Assembly (NCBI RefSeq): GCF_009455625.1
Contig: NZ_QPEQ01000001.1
Span: forward strand, 1,922,001 to 1,986,000
Direction: 5' to 3'
Origin: Paraburkholderia bonniea
GTDB lineage: Bacteria > Pseudomonadota > Gammaproteobacteria > Burkholderiales > Burkholderiaceae
Length of the DNA: 64,000 bases
Under the pieces are notes generated by a model. It saw only the letters and a program-made list of their open reading frames with translations, searched no databases and had not been told where the DNA came from. Position numbers and translations under genes: made by a program. Positions 8,784-20,576 of this stretch are shown here, in pieces (the first letter of the stretch is position 1; every line of letters begins with the position of its first letter).

Positions 8784-8803
8784 GTTTTTCAACGGCCGGC
8801 TAG
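8784..8803. repeat. Solo copy of the 20-bp element end
   Basis: This 20-mer matches the right end of the inverted-repeat element at 9474-9493 in 18 of 20 positions and includes the CTAG edge. As at the element, the CTAG supplies the TAG stop codon of the adjacent minus-strand gene. Confidence 0.55.
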
Positions 8804-9171
8804 TCAGCCTGCGAAAGCTGAAAAACATTTCCTTCGGGATCCTCTCCGTCGCACAGCAGCTGGGCGAAACCTTCATAGCGTTTCACGTCGCGCATTCGCA
8901 CCCCGGCGCGCACGAGTTTCTCGCGTAATTCCGTCAGGCCCGAGTCCAGCGAAAAAACGATTTTTGCGTTCGAAGTGCTGGTGTGCACTGGCCGTTCGCG
9001 CCAGGGCTCGCCCACTCGGTGCAGGGCAAGCTCAATCGCACCGGCCTTCAGCACGGCCCATTCGTTTTCGCTTTCTTCGCTGAGCGGAAACCCGAAATGG
9101 GTTTGATAGAAGGACTTCAGCAACGCAACATCGCGGACATACAGCAGCAACCGGGACATAACAACTGGCAT
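8800..9171 (-). CDS. VOC-family (glyoxalase/bleomycin-resistance fold) protein
   Basis: The start at 9171 is preceded by GGAG with 6-nt spacing, giving 123 residues; the longer open frame to 9393 would run into the inverted-repeat element and has no site. It opens MSRLLLYVRDVALLKSFYQT from residue 5, the usual first beta-alpha unit of VOC proteins, and closes with DGEDPEGNVFQLSQ, the typical last strand with the conserved E-x-N-x-F. One VOC module of two beta-alpha-beta-beta-beta halves fits the length. Members include metal-dependent isomerases, dioxygenases and drug-binding proteins; neither substrate nor metal site can be assigned here. Confidence 0.82.
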   Translation of the reverse strand: MPVVMSRLLLYVRDVALLKSFYQTHFGFPLSEESENEWAVLKAGAIELALHRVGEPWRERPVHTSTSNAKIVFSLDSGLTELREKLVRAGVRMRDVKRYEGFAQLLCDGEDPEGNVFQLSQAD

Positions 9172-9334
9172 GGAAAGCTCCGAATCAGGTGGGACGGGTA
9201 ACGCTCCCGGATTGTCAGGGTTATCGGCGATTTTGCTGGCGTGCACGATGGCCAGCGCACCTCGGGCCACAGGCCGCAAGCCGCAAGCCGCTGCCCGGTC
9301 AGCGAGCGCGGCCGGCTTTCTCAACGCCCTACCC

Positions 9335-9493
9335 CTAGCAGGCTGTTGAAAAACGTTCCAGAAGGGGGAGCGCTGAAAATATCGATCTATCAAAACGCCC
9401 TATATGCCGTTCGCGCAACCCGGGTAAGGAATGCAGCACCCCCAAATGTGAGTTGCAGACGCCCGTCAAAACAGTTTTTCAACAGCCTGCTAG
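9335..9493. mobile_element. MITE-like element with perfect 20-bp inverted ends
   Basis: CTAGCAGGCTGTTGAAAAAC at 9335-9354 is the exact reverse complement of 9474-9493, enclosing 119 bp without coding capacity. If the outer CTAG is a 4-bp target duplication, the terminal inverted repeats are 16 bp. Some IS5-group elements favour YTAR targets, which would fit, but family assignment is a guess. The right CTAG contains the stop codon of the autotransporter gene, so the element abuts or defines that gene's 3' end. Confidence 0.7.
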
Positions 9494-12400
9494 AACTTCC
9501 ACAGCAAGCTGCCCTGGATCGCGTTGTCCCGATACCCGCTGCCGTACTGGCCGGCGTAGCTGAACCCGAGCGTCGCGGACTTGCCCATGCTGATATCCAC
9601 GCCGAGTTCCAGCACCGCGCTGTCGCGTGCGAGCGGCACGCCGGCGATGCTAAAGGTAGTCGGGCTGCCGGTAAAGGCCATTCGTGCGGCCGGCGAGATA
9701 GCGCCAAACGCATGACGCCAGCCCACCATCGCGCGTGGCATCAGCGAGGTCCGGCTGTTCAACTCAAAGCGCGTTGCTGCGCGCACGCCAAGCGTCGAGT
9801 ACGCCAGGTTCTGCGTATCGTCATCGCCAGTCAGCGCGGCGGCACCGCCATCTTCGGCAAAGCCGTTGGTGTGCAGCGCCACATAAGCCATTCCGGCGAA
9901 TGGCTCAATGGCGACTGGCCCCAGCGCTGTCGCATAACCGGCTTCGCCAAACACCTGGGCGGTGCCTGCGCCGTAATTCGCCGAGGGGCTGCCGGAGAAG
10001 CCGCCGACATTCACGCTGCGGTTCACCTCCACCCGGTTCCATGAATACGCGGTGCCCATGCGCAACGCCACGGCATCGAGCTGCGCGCCGCCATACAGCG
10101 CGACGTGATAGCTGTCGATGGTGCTGGAGGCGTTGTTTTCGCTGGTATCGAAGGCGCTGCTGCTGACGCCGCTCGCCACCCCGATGCGCCAGGTTTCGTT
10201 GAGCGCGGTATCTGCGCCGACGATAAAGCCGGTGCTGCTGCGCTCCACGCTGGCGGCGTTGCCATCGCTGCCCAGCCGTCCTTGCGAGCCATAGGTTTGG
10301 CCCCAGACGCTGGTGACGCGTTGCGCGGTGCTGTTGCAGGCGGCGCTGGCGGCGCTGGCGGCCAGATCAGAAGCCAGCGCGCTCTTGCAGGCCGCCGCGC
10401 TCGCATTGAGTGCTGCCATCGGGCTGCTGGCGGAGGGGCTGGCTTGTCTCAGCCGATCCGTCACGGCATCGCGCAGATAGCGGCTGTCGTCGAGCATCAC
10501 GCTTTTCGCGCTGGCGTGGATTTCGCCCGACAAGCTGTCAAACGCGTGCCGCGCGCTAGCCGCGTCGAGTGACAGCAGCGCGGTGTAGATCGGGTTATTG
10601 GTCGGCAGCCCAGCCAGCGAACCGGCAACGGCTCGCTGGTTGCGCGTCACGGCAATGTCCTGAAACATCGTGCCGTTCAACGCCAGCGTCAGGTACACGT
10701 TATTCGCGTCATAGCCGAGGCTCGGGGCGAGAAACGCGAGGTTCGAAGTGGTGCCGTCGAAGGTGCCGCTCAGGCCATGGGCGGCGCTCAGGATCGTATA
10801 GGTGCTGCTCGGTCCGTAGTTGCCGTTAGCAGCTAGCACCTGCACCGTGCCGCCGCTCAGGCTGGCCACGCCCGAGGCGTTAATCAGGTTGGCTGATGCG
10901 TTGGTTGATGCGTTGGCCGCCGTGTTGGCCGCCGTGTTGGCCGATGCATTCGTCTCCGGAGTCAGTGCTGGATTCACCATCACGTGCGCCACTGGCTGGT
11001 TCACGTGGAGCGCGCTGGCTTGCACCTGGTACACCGAACCCGGCGCGAAGCTGACGTTACCGGCCACCTTCAGTTGGATCGCCGGTGCGCCTAGCGCTGC
11101 GGTCCCACCGGCATTCACCGTGAGCCCGCCCACCGTGCCATTGCCGCCAAGCGTGCCGCCGCTATTCACCGTCACCGCTGAGTTCGCCGCTGCGCCGTCG
11201 ATCACCAGCGTGCCTGCATTCACCGCGGTCGCGCCGGAGTACGAATTCACACCGCCGAAGATGGCCGTGCCGCGGCCTTCTTTCGTCACGCCAGCGTGGC
11301 CGCTGATTGCGCCGTCGAAACGCTGGTCGCTGGCGTCGCCAAAGCTCAGCGGGTTCGCGCCGAGCGCGAGTGAGCTGCCCGTGGCCCCCGCCAAAGAACG
11401 CACGCGGCTCAGATGGCCCGCCGAGACATCCAGCTTCGCGTCCTGGGCCAGATGCACTGCGCCGAGGGCAGCGAGGCTCGCGCCGTTACCCAGCACCAGC
11501 GTGCCTGCGGCTACGCCGAGGTCACCAGTAAAGGTGTTCGCACCGTTGAGCGTTTGCGTGCCGCTGCCTTGCTTCACGATGCCGCCGCTGCCGCTGATGC
11601 TGCCGTCGTACTGCTGGCTTGAGCTGTCGCCAAACGCCAGCGTGTTCGCACCCAGCGCAACCGATGTGTCCGCTACGCCGCTAAGCCGCGCAATGGTCTG
11701 GCTGCTTTGGCTGGCGGACAGGTCGAACGCGGTTGAGGCCTGCGCCAGGTTCACTGCGCTCTGTGCCGCCAGACGTCCATTCGCGCCCAGCGCCAGCGTG
11801 CCGCCGTTGATGGTCGCTACGCCGGAATAGGTGTTCGTGCCGTTGAGTGTTTGCGTGCCGCTGCCTTGCTTCACGATGCCGCCGCTGCCATCCATCGAGC
11901 CGCTAAAGCGCTGGCTGCTGCTGTCGCCAAATGTCAGCGTGTTGTGCCCGAGCACGACCTGGCTGCCCGCTTCGCCAGCGAAAGCACCCAGCGTGCTGTT
12001 GCCGCCCGCCGAAATATCGAAGCCCGTGCCGGCCGCGGCGAGCTTCAGCGCGCTGCCCGCCGCAAGGCTGCCGCCGCCCGCCAGCGCGAGTGTGCCTGCG
12101 CTGATGGTGGTGCCGCCGGTGTAGGTGTTCGCGCCGCTTAGCGCCTGCGTGCCCGCGCCTTGTTTCACCACGCCGCCGCTGCCGCTGATGCTGCCCGCGA
12201 ACTGCTGGTTCGCGTTGTCGCCCAGCGCCAGCGTGTGCGCGCCGAGTTCCAGCTGAGTGCCGCCCGCGCCGCTTAATCCGCCGATGCTCTGGTTGCGGCC
12301 ACTGTGCGCTATGTCGAACTTCGCGCCGGTCTGCTCAAGGTTCAGCGCGCCGGTGGCGGCAAGGCTTGCGTCAGCGCCTAGCGCCAGCGTGCCGTTACGC

Positions 12401-13960
12401 ACCCTGGTGCCGCCGGTATAGGTGTTCGCGCCATTCAAGGTCTGAACCCCCGCGCCCTGTTTCAGGATGCCGCCGCTGCCGCTAATCACGCCATCGAAGT
12501 GCTGTGCCGTGGCGTCGCCAAAGCTCAGCGTGTTGCCGCCCAGCGCCACCTTGCTGTCCTTGACGCCCGTGAGCGCACCGATGGTTTGCGTGCTGTTGCC
12601 CGCGGCAAGATCAAACGTTGCGCTAGCGCTGGCGAGGTTCACCGCGCCGATGTCAGCGAGACTGCCGCCCGCGCCTAACGCCAGCGTGCCGTCGTTGATC
12701 ACGGTGCCGCCGCTATAGGTGTTCTTGCCGGTTAGCGTCTGCTTGCCGCTGCCGTCCTTGACCAGCGCGCCGGTGCCCTCGATCACGCCAGCAAACGCCT
12801 GGTTGGCACCATCGTTCAGCGTCAGGGTATTCGTGCCCAATGCCACCTTGCTGCTCGCTGATCCCGCCAGCGAGCCGATGATCTGGCTCATTGCCCCGGC
12901 GATATCGAAGCGGGTGTTGGCACCGGCAAGATTCACCGCGCCGTTCTCTGCGAGCTTGCCGTTGCCGCTCAGGGCGAGCTTGCCTTCATTGACGATCGTG
13001 CCGCCGGTAAAGGTATTGGCGTCGGTCAGCGTGGCCGTGCCTGTGCCTTGCTTGACGATGCCGCCGTTGCCCTGAATCACGCCATCGAAATTTTGTGCTG
13101 TGGCGTCGCCAAAGCTCAGCGTGTTGCGGCCCAGCTCCACCTTGCTGCCCGTGACGCCGCTTAATGCGCCGATGCTGATGCCCTGGTTCGCTGTGCTAGC
13201 TGAAATATCGAAGGTGGTCTGGTTAGCCACGAGAATCACCGCGCCGCCGCCAGTCAGGGTGCCATCCGCGCCCAGCGCGAGTGTGCCGCCCTTGACCGTG
13301 GTACTGCCGGTATAAGAATTCGCGCCATTCAGGGTTTGCGTGTCAGCGCCTTCCTTGACGATGCTGCCTGTGCCAGCCATGCCGCCGTTGAAGGTCTGGT
13401 CTCCGGTGCCGCCCAGGGTCAGCTCGTTGCTGCCCAGCGCAATCGTGCTGCCCGCTTCGCCAACTAGCGAACCAATGGTTTGCAGGCCGCCCGCCGTCAG
13501 ATCGAGTGTCGCGTTCGCACCAACCACCACCGTACTGCTGGCCGATAAACGCCCACCAGTGCCCACCACCAGCGTGCCCTCGTGAATCAGCGTGTCGCCG
13601 GTAAAGGTGCTGACGCCGGTGAAGGTTTCTTGACCCGTGCCTTTTTTGATGATGCCGCCGCTACCTTCGATCGAACCGGCAAACAGGTGATTGCCCGCAT
13701 CGCCAAAGGTCAGCGTATTGCCGCCCAGCACCACCTTGCTGCCCGCAACGCCCTCCAGGCCGCCGATGGTCTGGTCAGCGCCCGCGCCTTGATGGCCGAT
13801 ATTGAACGCCGCGCTGCCACTCGTCAGGTTCACCGTGCCTTCCGCGGCGAGACTGCCCGTCGCGCTCAGCGTCAGCGTGCCGTCTTTGATGGTGGTGCCG
13901 CCGGTATAGGTGTTCGCGCCGCTTAGCGTTTGCTCGCCCGCCCCCTGTTTGACGATGCCG

Positions 13961-14568
13961 CCGTCACCGCTGATCTTGCCGCCGAAACTCTGGTCACTCG
14001 AATCCCCCAGCGTCAGCGTATTCGCGCCGAGCGTGACCTCACCGCCCGCGCCGCCCTTTAGCACGCCGATGATCTGATCGCCGCTGCTCGCGCCGATGTC
14101 GAATGTTGCGCCCGGACCCACGACGTTCACCGTGCTGCCTGTCGCCAGGCTGCCGCCACCGCCGAGCGACAGCGTGCCCTGGCTGATCGTGGTTTCGCCG
14201 GTGTAGGTGTTCGCGCCACTCAGCGTCTGCGTGCCCGCGCCTTGCTTGTCGATGCCCGCGCTGCCGCTGATCTCGCCGCCAAAGTCATGCGTGGCTCCAG
14301 CAGTGGTGTCGCCTAAGGTCAGCGTGTTGCTGCCCAGCTCGACCTTGCTGCCACCCACGCCTTCCAGAGCGCCAATGGCGCGGCCACCACCGCTGTTCGT
14401 AATGCTGAAGACCGCGCCGGTCGCGGCGAGGTTCACCGTGTTATTCGTGGCCAGCGTGCCGGTTGCGCCCAGCTCCAGCGTGCCGTTGTTGATGGTGGTG
14501 GTGCCGGTATAAGTGTTCGCGCCGTTCAGAGTCTGCGTGCTAGCGCCTTGCTTGACGATGCCGCCCGT
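13961..14568 (-). repeat. Intragenic direct repeat, copy A
   Basis: This stretch of autotransporter passenger DNA is nearly identical, by eye about 95%, to 16933-17540. It covers about two and a half beta-strand repeats. The offset between copies is 2972 bp, which is one base short of a codon multiple because the frameshift lies between them. Confidence 0.85.
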
Positions 14569-16530
14569 GCCGCTGATCACGCCCGCAAAGCTCCGGTCAA
14601 TACCGTTGCCGAAGCTCAGCGTATTAGCGCCCAGCGCGACCTTGCCCGTCCCATACAACGCACCGATGGTCTGGCTGCTGCCACCCGCGATGCTAAAAGT
14701 CGCATCGGCCGCCGCCACATTCACCGTGCCAGTGTCGGCTAGTGAACCACTGCCGCTCAGCGCCAGCGTGCCCCCGGAAATGGTGGTCTCACCGGTATAG
14801 CTATGTTTGCCGCTGAAAGTTTCGCTGCCCGTACCGACCTTGTTCACGCCGCCCCGGCCAGCGATATTGCCGTCATAGATCTGATCGGTCGCGTCACCGA
14901 GCGTCAGCGTCTCCGCGCTGAGCACGATCGTGCTGCCCGTTTCGCCAGTCAGTGCGCCGACGCTCTGTGTTCCAGTGGCGGCCGAGAGATCCAGCGTCGC
15001 GCCGTTGCCAACCCAGACCGTGCCCGTTTGCGATAAACGTCCCGTCGCGCTCAGCGCGAGTGTGCCCTGCTTGACCCGGGTGTCACCGCTGTAGGAGCTC
15101 ACGCCGCCAAAGGTCTGCGTGTAGTTACCCTCCTTGGTGACGCCGCCCGTGCCACTAATCACGCCGTTGAATACCTGGTCGGTCAGGGTTTTCAGCGTCA
15201 GCGTGTTGCCGCCCAGTACCACCAGGCCAGTCGGAGCGGAGCCACTCAGACCTCCGATGCGCTGAGCGCCATCGCTCGCGGAGATATCGAATATGGCAGG
15301 AGCCGCAGTGAAGCTCACTACCGATCTCTCGTCAAGACTACCGCTTGCGGCTAACGCCAGCCGGCCGCCAGCGAGGCTGGTTTTACCCGTGTAGGTATTG
15401 GCACCTGTCAGCGTTTGTGTCGCCGTGCCCCATTTGGTTATGCCGCCGCTGCCACTAATCACACCATCGAATACCGCACTGGACGCGCCCCCCAACGCCA
15501 GCGTGTTCGAGCCCAGCACGACCTCACTGTTGCTTACGCCGCTCAGCGCGGTAATCGACTGGCCTGCGGCACTAGCCGACATATCGAGCTTCGTGTTCTG
15601 GCCAGCGAGATTCAGCGTGCTGCCACTTGAAAGGCGCCCCGCTGCTGCCAGCGCAAGCGTGCCGTCATTGACGCTCAAGCTCCCGTTGTAGCTGTTCGCA
15701 CCAGTGAGCGTTAGCGTGCCCGTCCCTGCCTTGACCAGATTCCCCGCACCGGTGATTAAACCCGCGAAGGTGTGATCGCTGCTGTCCTTGAGCGTGAGTG
15801 TTCCCGCAACCATCTGTACGGAACTGCTTGCCGAGCCAGTTAGCGAGCTGAAGGTCTGGTCCACGCTTGAGCCGAGAATCAGAGACGTATCGTTGCCAGC
15901 GAGGTTCACCGCGCTACCCGAAGCCAGTGAGCCGCTTCCCCCCAGCACGAGCGCGCCCTGATTGATGGTGGTGCCGCCGGTGTAGGTATTCGCGCTATTC
16001 AGGATTTGCTGGCCAGCGCCCTGTTTGACAATGCTGCCCGTGCCGTTAATCACACCTGAAACGCTACCGTTTGACTCCGAGCCAAACAGCAGCGTATTCG
16101 CGCCCAGCTCGATCTGGCTGCCCTCGGCACTGTTCAGGATGCCGATTGTTTTAGGCGTGTGACTGGCGGAGATGTCGAATACGGCCTGGCCGGTGGCCAG
16201 AAAAACGCTGCCCGTGGCAGCGAGACTCCCGCTTTCACCCAGCGCCAGCGTGCCTGCATTGACGGTGGTGCCGCCGGTATAGGTGTTCGCGCCGTTAAGG
16301 GTTTGCGTGCCCGCGCCTTGCTTGATGATGCCGCCACTGCCAGTAATAGCGCCGCTAAAGGTTTGCGACAGCGCATTGCCTAGTGCAAGCGTATTGCTGC
16401 CTAGCGCCACGGTGCTGCCGCTCACGCCCGCCAGTGCGCCGATGACTGGCGGTGTACCCAAAACTGCCGAGATATCGAACCTGGCTTGAGCGCTGATGTT
16501 GATGCTGCGTGCGGATGCAAGATTGCCGCT

Positions 16531-16536
16531 CCCCCC
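16531..16536 (-). other. G6 tract at the autotransporter frameshift
   Basis: The coding strand reads CTGGGGGGAGCGGC. With seven G the frame continues [18 protein letters not shown], in register with every other repeat. With six it ends 45 codons downstream at 16422. Confidence 0.9.
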
Positions 16537-16932
16537 AGCGCAAGCGTGCCCTCAGTGATCTGCGCGTCGCCGGTAAAAGTACTCGTGCCATACAACGTGT
16601 CACTGCCCAAGCCTTTTTTGACGATACCGCCCGTGCCTGAAATCACTCCCCCGATGTTGTGATTGTTGCCATCGCCGAAGCTCAGCGTGTTGCCGCCCAG
16701 CACGATCTTGCTGCCCGTGCCAGCGCTTAATCCGCCGATGGTCTGGTCTGCACCAGCGCCATGGTTGTCGATGTCAAACACCGCGCTGGCGCTAATCAGA
16801 TTCACCGTGCTTTCTGCGGCGAGGCTGCCCGTCGCGCTCAGCGTCAGCGTGCCACCGTTGATGGTGGTGCTGCCGGTATAGGTGTTCCTGCCATTCAGGA
16901 TTTGCTCGCCCAAGCCGCGCTTGGTAATGCCG

Positions 16933-17540
16933 CCGTCACCGCTGATCTTGCCGTCGAAACTCTGGTCACTCGAATCCCCCAGCGTCAGCGTATTCGCGCC
17001 TAATGTGACCTCACCGCCCGCGCCGCCCTTTAGCATGCCGATGATCTGATCGCCGCTGCTCGCGCCGATGTCGAATGTTGCGCCCGGACCCACGACGTTC
17101 ACCGTGCTGCCTGTCGCCAGGCTGCCGCCACCGCCGAGCGACAGCGTGCCCTGGCTGATCGTGGTTTCGCCGGTGTAGGTGTTCGCGCCACTCAGCGTCT
17201 GCGTGCCCGCGCCTTGCTTAACGATGCCCGCGCTGCCGCTAATCTCGCCGCCAAAGTCATGCGCGCTTCCAGTGGTGGTGTCGCCCAGTGTCAGCGTGTT
17301 GCTGCCCAGCAGCACCTTGCTGCCGCCCGCGCCTTCCAGAGCGCCAATGGCGCGGCCACCACCGCTGTTCGTAATGCTGAAGACCGCGCCGGTCGCGGCG
17401 AGGTTCACCGTGTTATTCGTGGCCAGCGTGCCGGTTGCGCCCAGCTCCAGCGTGCCGTTGTTGATGGTGGTCGTGCCGGTATAAGTGTTCGCGCCGTTCA
17501 GAGTCTGCGTGCCAGCGCCCTGCTTGACGATGCCGCCCGT
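16933..17540 (-). repeat. Intragenic direct repeat, copy B
   Basis: Partner of 13961-14568 in the same orientation. It lies upstream of the frameshift in the direction of translation, while copy A lies downstream of it. Confidence 0.85.
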
Positions 17541-20500
17541 GCTACCCGTGCCGCTCGTACCGCCAATCACGCCCGCGTAGGCCGAGTTGCTCGCATCGCC
17601 AAAACTCAGTGTGTTTGCCCCCAGCAGCACCTCGCTGCCCGTCACGCCACTCAGCTTGCCGATAGTCGGATTGCCGCCATTGCTGAAATCCAGCGAGGCA
17701 CCGCTGCCCGCGAGATCCACTGCACCTGTCGTGGCCAGTTTCCCGTTGCCGCTCAGCGCCAGCGTGCCTACGTTAATGGTGGTGGCACCGGTGTAGTTGC
17801 TCGCGCCAGTCAGGGTCAGGATGCCCGCGCCTTGCTTGACAATGCCGCCCGTGCCGCTGATCGCGCCAGAAAATGACCGGGACGTGTTATTGCCACCCAG
17901 TTTTAATTGGGCAGCGCCCAGCATGACCTGGCCGTTACCGGTTAGCGAACCGATGGTCTGGTTGCCGCCAGCGCCAATATTGAATACCGCACCCGATCCG
18001 ACTACGACATTGCCGCTTGCGCTCAGCGCACCACCACTGCCCAGCGCCAGCGTGCCCGCATTGATGGTGGTGTCGCCGGTATAGGTATTGAGCCCCGTCA
18101 GCATGACAGTCGAAAGGCCATTCTTGATGAGGCTGCCATTGCCGCTAATGACGCCACTCAGCGTCAACGCATTTGCCCCGCCTAGCCGAAGGGCCCCCCC
18201 CGAGCTGACGGCAAAGGCGTTGTTCAGTGTCACTGGCGCGCCGCTTTCTAACTGGCCTGCGGTGCTGCTCACATTCACTGCACCCGTGCCGAAAGCGGCG
18301 TTTGACCCCGCCACAATTTTTCCGCTAGTCCATGCGGTGCCGCCTGAATAAGTGTTGGCACCATTCAGCGTGAGCGTGGCGCTACCTGTTTTTGTCAGGC
18401 TGTAGCCGGTGCCTGAAATGACGCCACTCAATGCCATATCGGCCGTTCCGCCCAGCCCGAGGTTAGCCGTGAGTGCGATTGGGTTAGCCAGCATCACGCT
18501 GGTGTTGCTATCCAGCGTGGCATTGCCCGTCACCTGAAGTGCGCCGCCGCTCCCTAATGCGGTATTACTGCCCGCCACCAGCGTCCCTGCAGCCAGGGTG
18601 ACACCGCCCGAAAACAGATTGTTGCCGCTCAGCGTCAACGTCCCATCCTGCGTATTAGCCAGGCCTCCCGCGCCACTAATGGTGCCGCTCAGCGTCAACG
18701 CGTTACTTCCGGCGCGCGCCAGAAAAACGGAGGGGGAACTCAGGTTGATGCTATTGACTATCTCCGTGCCAGCAGTACCGCCCAGCGAAGAAGAATTCGT
18801 CACCGTGATTGCGCCGCTACCCACCCCCCCAGAAAGACCCAGCATCAGCGTGCCGCCGGAAAGCGTCGTGCCGCCGGAATAGAGACTGTTGCCGTTCAGT
18901 ATGAGTGTGCCGTCGCCATCTTTTGTCAGCCCCCCAGCCCCACTAATGGTGCCGGTCAACTCCAGCGTGTCGGTTGTGGCCCCAGGCACGCTCGTTGTCA
19001 GATTGGCATTCAGGTAAAACGTGTTGTTCAGCGACAGGCCTGTGGTGAAGGCCCCTAGGGAAGAATCGTTGTTTACCCAAACCTCGCCGACCCCAAGCGC
19101 GGTATTGCTACCCACCGAAAGGGTTGAATTATTCAGATACGTCCGGCCTGAATAGTTATTGTTCCCCGTGAGGATCACTTGCGTGCTGCCTATCGTGAGA
19201 TCGCCCGAGCCGGAAACCACGCCAGACAACGTCACCGGGTACTGTCCCTGCACGATCAGACCGCCACCGCCCAGCGCGACATTGCCGCTCACGTTGGCCC
19301 CTGTCGGATCGCCCGCTTCAAGCGTGCCGCCATTTGCATTAATCGCGCCAGGCACGCCGCCGGCACCACCCGCCAACACCAGCACGCCATCATTCAGCGC
19401 GGTATCGGTGAACGGCGTCGTGCCGCTCAACGTCCAGGTGCCCCTGTAGACCAGCAGATGGCTGAAATTCTTGTAGATATCGGTCGATACCTGGCCCGTA
19501 CCCACGGTTGGCGACGGATCCGCATTTTGCAGCTCCAGCGTGTTATTGCCCCCAGCGCCACCGTCCACCACGCCCGGCGCGGCGAAGCTCAGATTGACAC
19601 CCGCTAGCCCGCTGAGTGCCTTGGTGCTCGTGCTACCGCCAGCACTGATGGTTGAACCCGTTACCGCGGTAAAAGTGTTGGCACCGCCGGCCCCCAGCGA
19701 CACGCTGCCGTTAATCGTTCCTGCATTGAAAAACGTATTGCCCGAGGCCGAGCCTTCGAATGCCACCCGGCCGGTAATCACCCCGGGTCCCTGGTTGGCC
19801 ATATGGACCTCGCCGCCCCCCTGGACGGCAACGACAGGTGCCTCGGAAGCCAGCCGTGCGGCCTCGCCGGCGACAGTCCTGGTATTCAAGGTGCCCCAAT
19901 TAAAGATGGTGGTCGAGCCATTTGCCGCGTTGCCGGCATTCAGCGCCAGGCCGGTCAGCGTGCTCAACGTGCCGCCCCCAGCGCTATAACTCGCGCCGTT
20001 ACTGCCCGTGATCGTTCTACCAGGGTTGTTGTTGATTAAGTGCGCACCCGCCATGCCAGGCGTGCCGATCACGACGGCAGTCGTGAGGGCATTTGGGCTG
20101 CCTGAACTGCCTACGGTAATCGTTCCATGGTTCTGCAGCGCAATATCGCGTCCCGACAGGTTCAACGCCGTTGTGCCGTTTCCAGCTGAAGGGCCGATGG
20201 TGCCAGAGCTGCTCACCGTCAATCTGTTCGCGTTGCTGCTAAAAGTGTTTACCGAGCCACTGCATGCAACGCTTATACCGTCCACGGGAGCGCTGGGCGT
20301 GCACGCTGCCCACGCCACTGGCGTGCCACCGGCGTAAAAAATCACCGTGACCAGCGCCAGCCCAAGCGGCTGGGCAAAACCAGCTCGCGCCGCCAGCTCA
20401 ATGCCCTTGCTGCCGTTGCCACCTGCCTGCGCGCCACGCGCACCCATCACACCGTTGCGGCCACGCCTGAGCGCACGCTGCACGGAATGCCCCCGGCCAC

Positions 20501-20576
20501 GGCCCTTCGCCAGCTCCGAAGCCACCACAAATGCGTGATGCACGCCGCTCCACACCACCCGATAGACCTTGCTCAT

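Larger units (their letters stand above)
9490..20576 (-). pseudogene. Giant autotransporter adhesin, split by a one-base frameshift
   Basis: Two overlapping frames (20576-16422, 1384 residues; the frame ending at 9490, about 2300 residues) form one gene. At 16531-16536 the coding strand has six G where the repeat pattern LALGGSGNLA needs seven; adding one base gives a single 3695-residue protein. The start at 20576 has GGAGG 4 nt upstream. Residues 1-30 ([20 protein letters not shown]) are the extended signal peptide region of large type V secreted proteins, followed by a signal ending near AWA-AC. The passenger has about 28 autotransporter-associated beta-strand repeats of about 75 residues, 10 before and 18 after the shift, each with a variant of [20 protein letters not shown]. 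An Ala/Asn-rich linker precedes the barrel (from VWGQTYGSQ, about 9493-10320), which ends in LLWKF with the terminal Phe expected for Bam recognition. As written, the first frame lacks a barrel and cannot be displayed. It may be phase-variable, decayed, or a sequencing artefact. Confidence 0.9.

Noticed and set aside
10820..19989. Many plus-strand frames of 60-340 codons antisense to the autotransporter
   Set aside because: They follow from the repetitive, high-GC passenger DNA and contain only low-complexity Ala/Pro/Val sequence with no ribosome binding sites.
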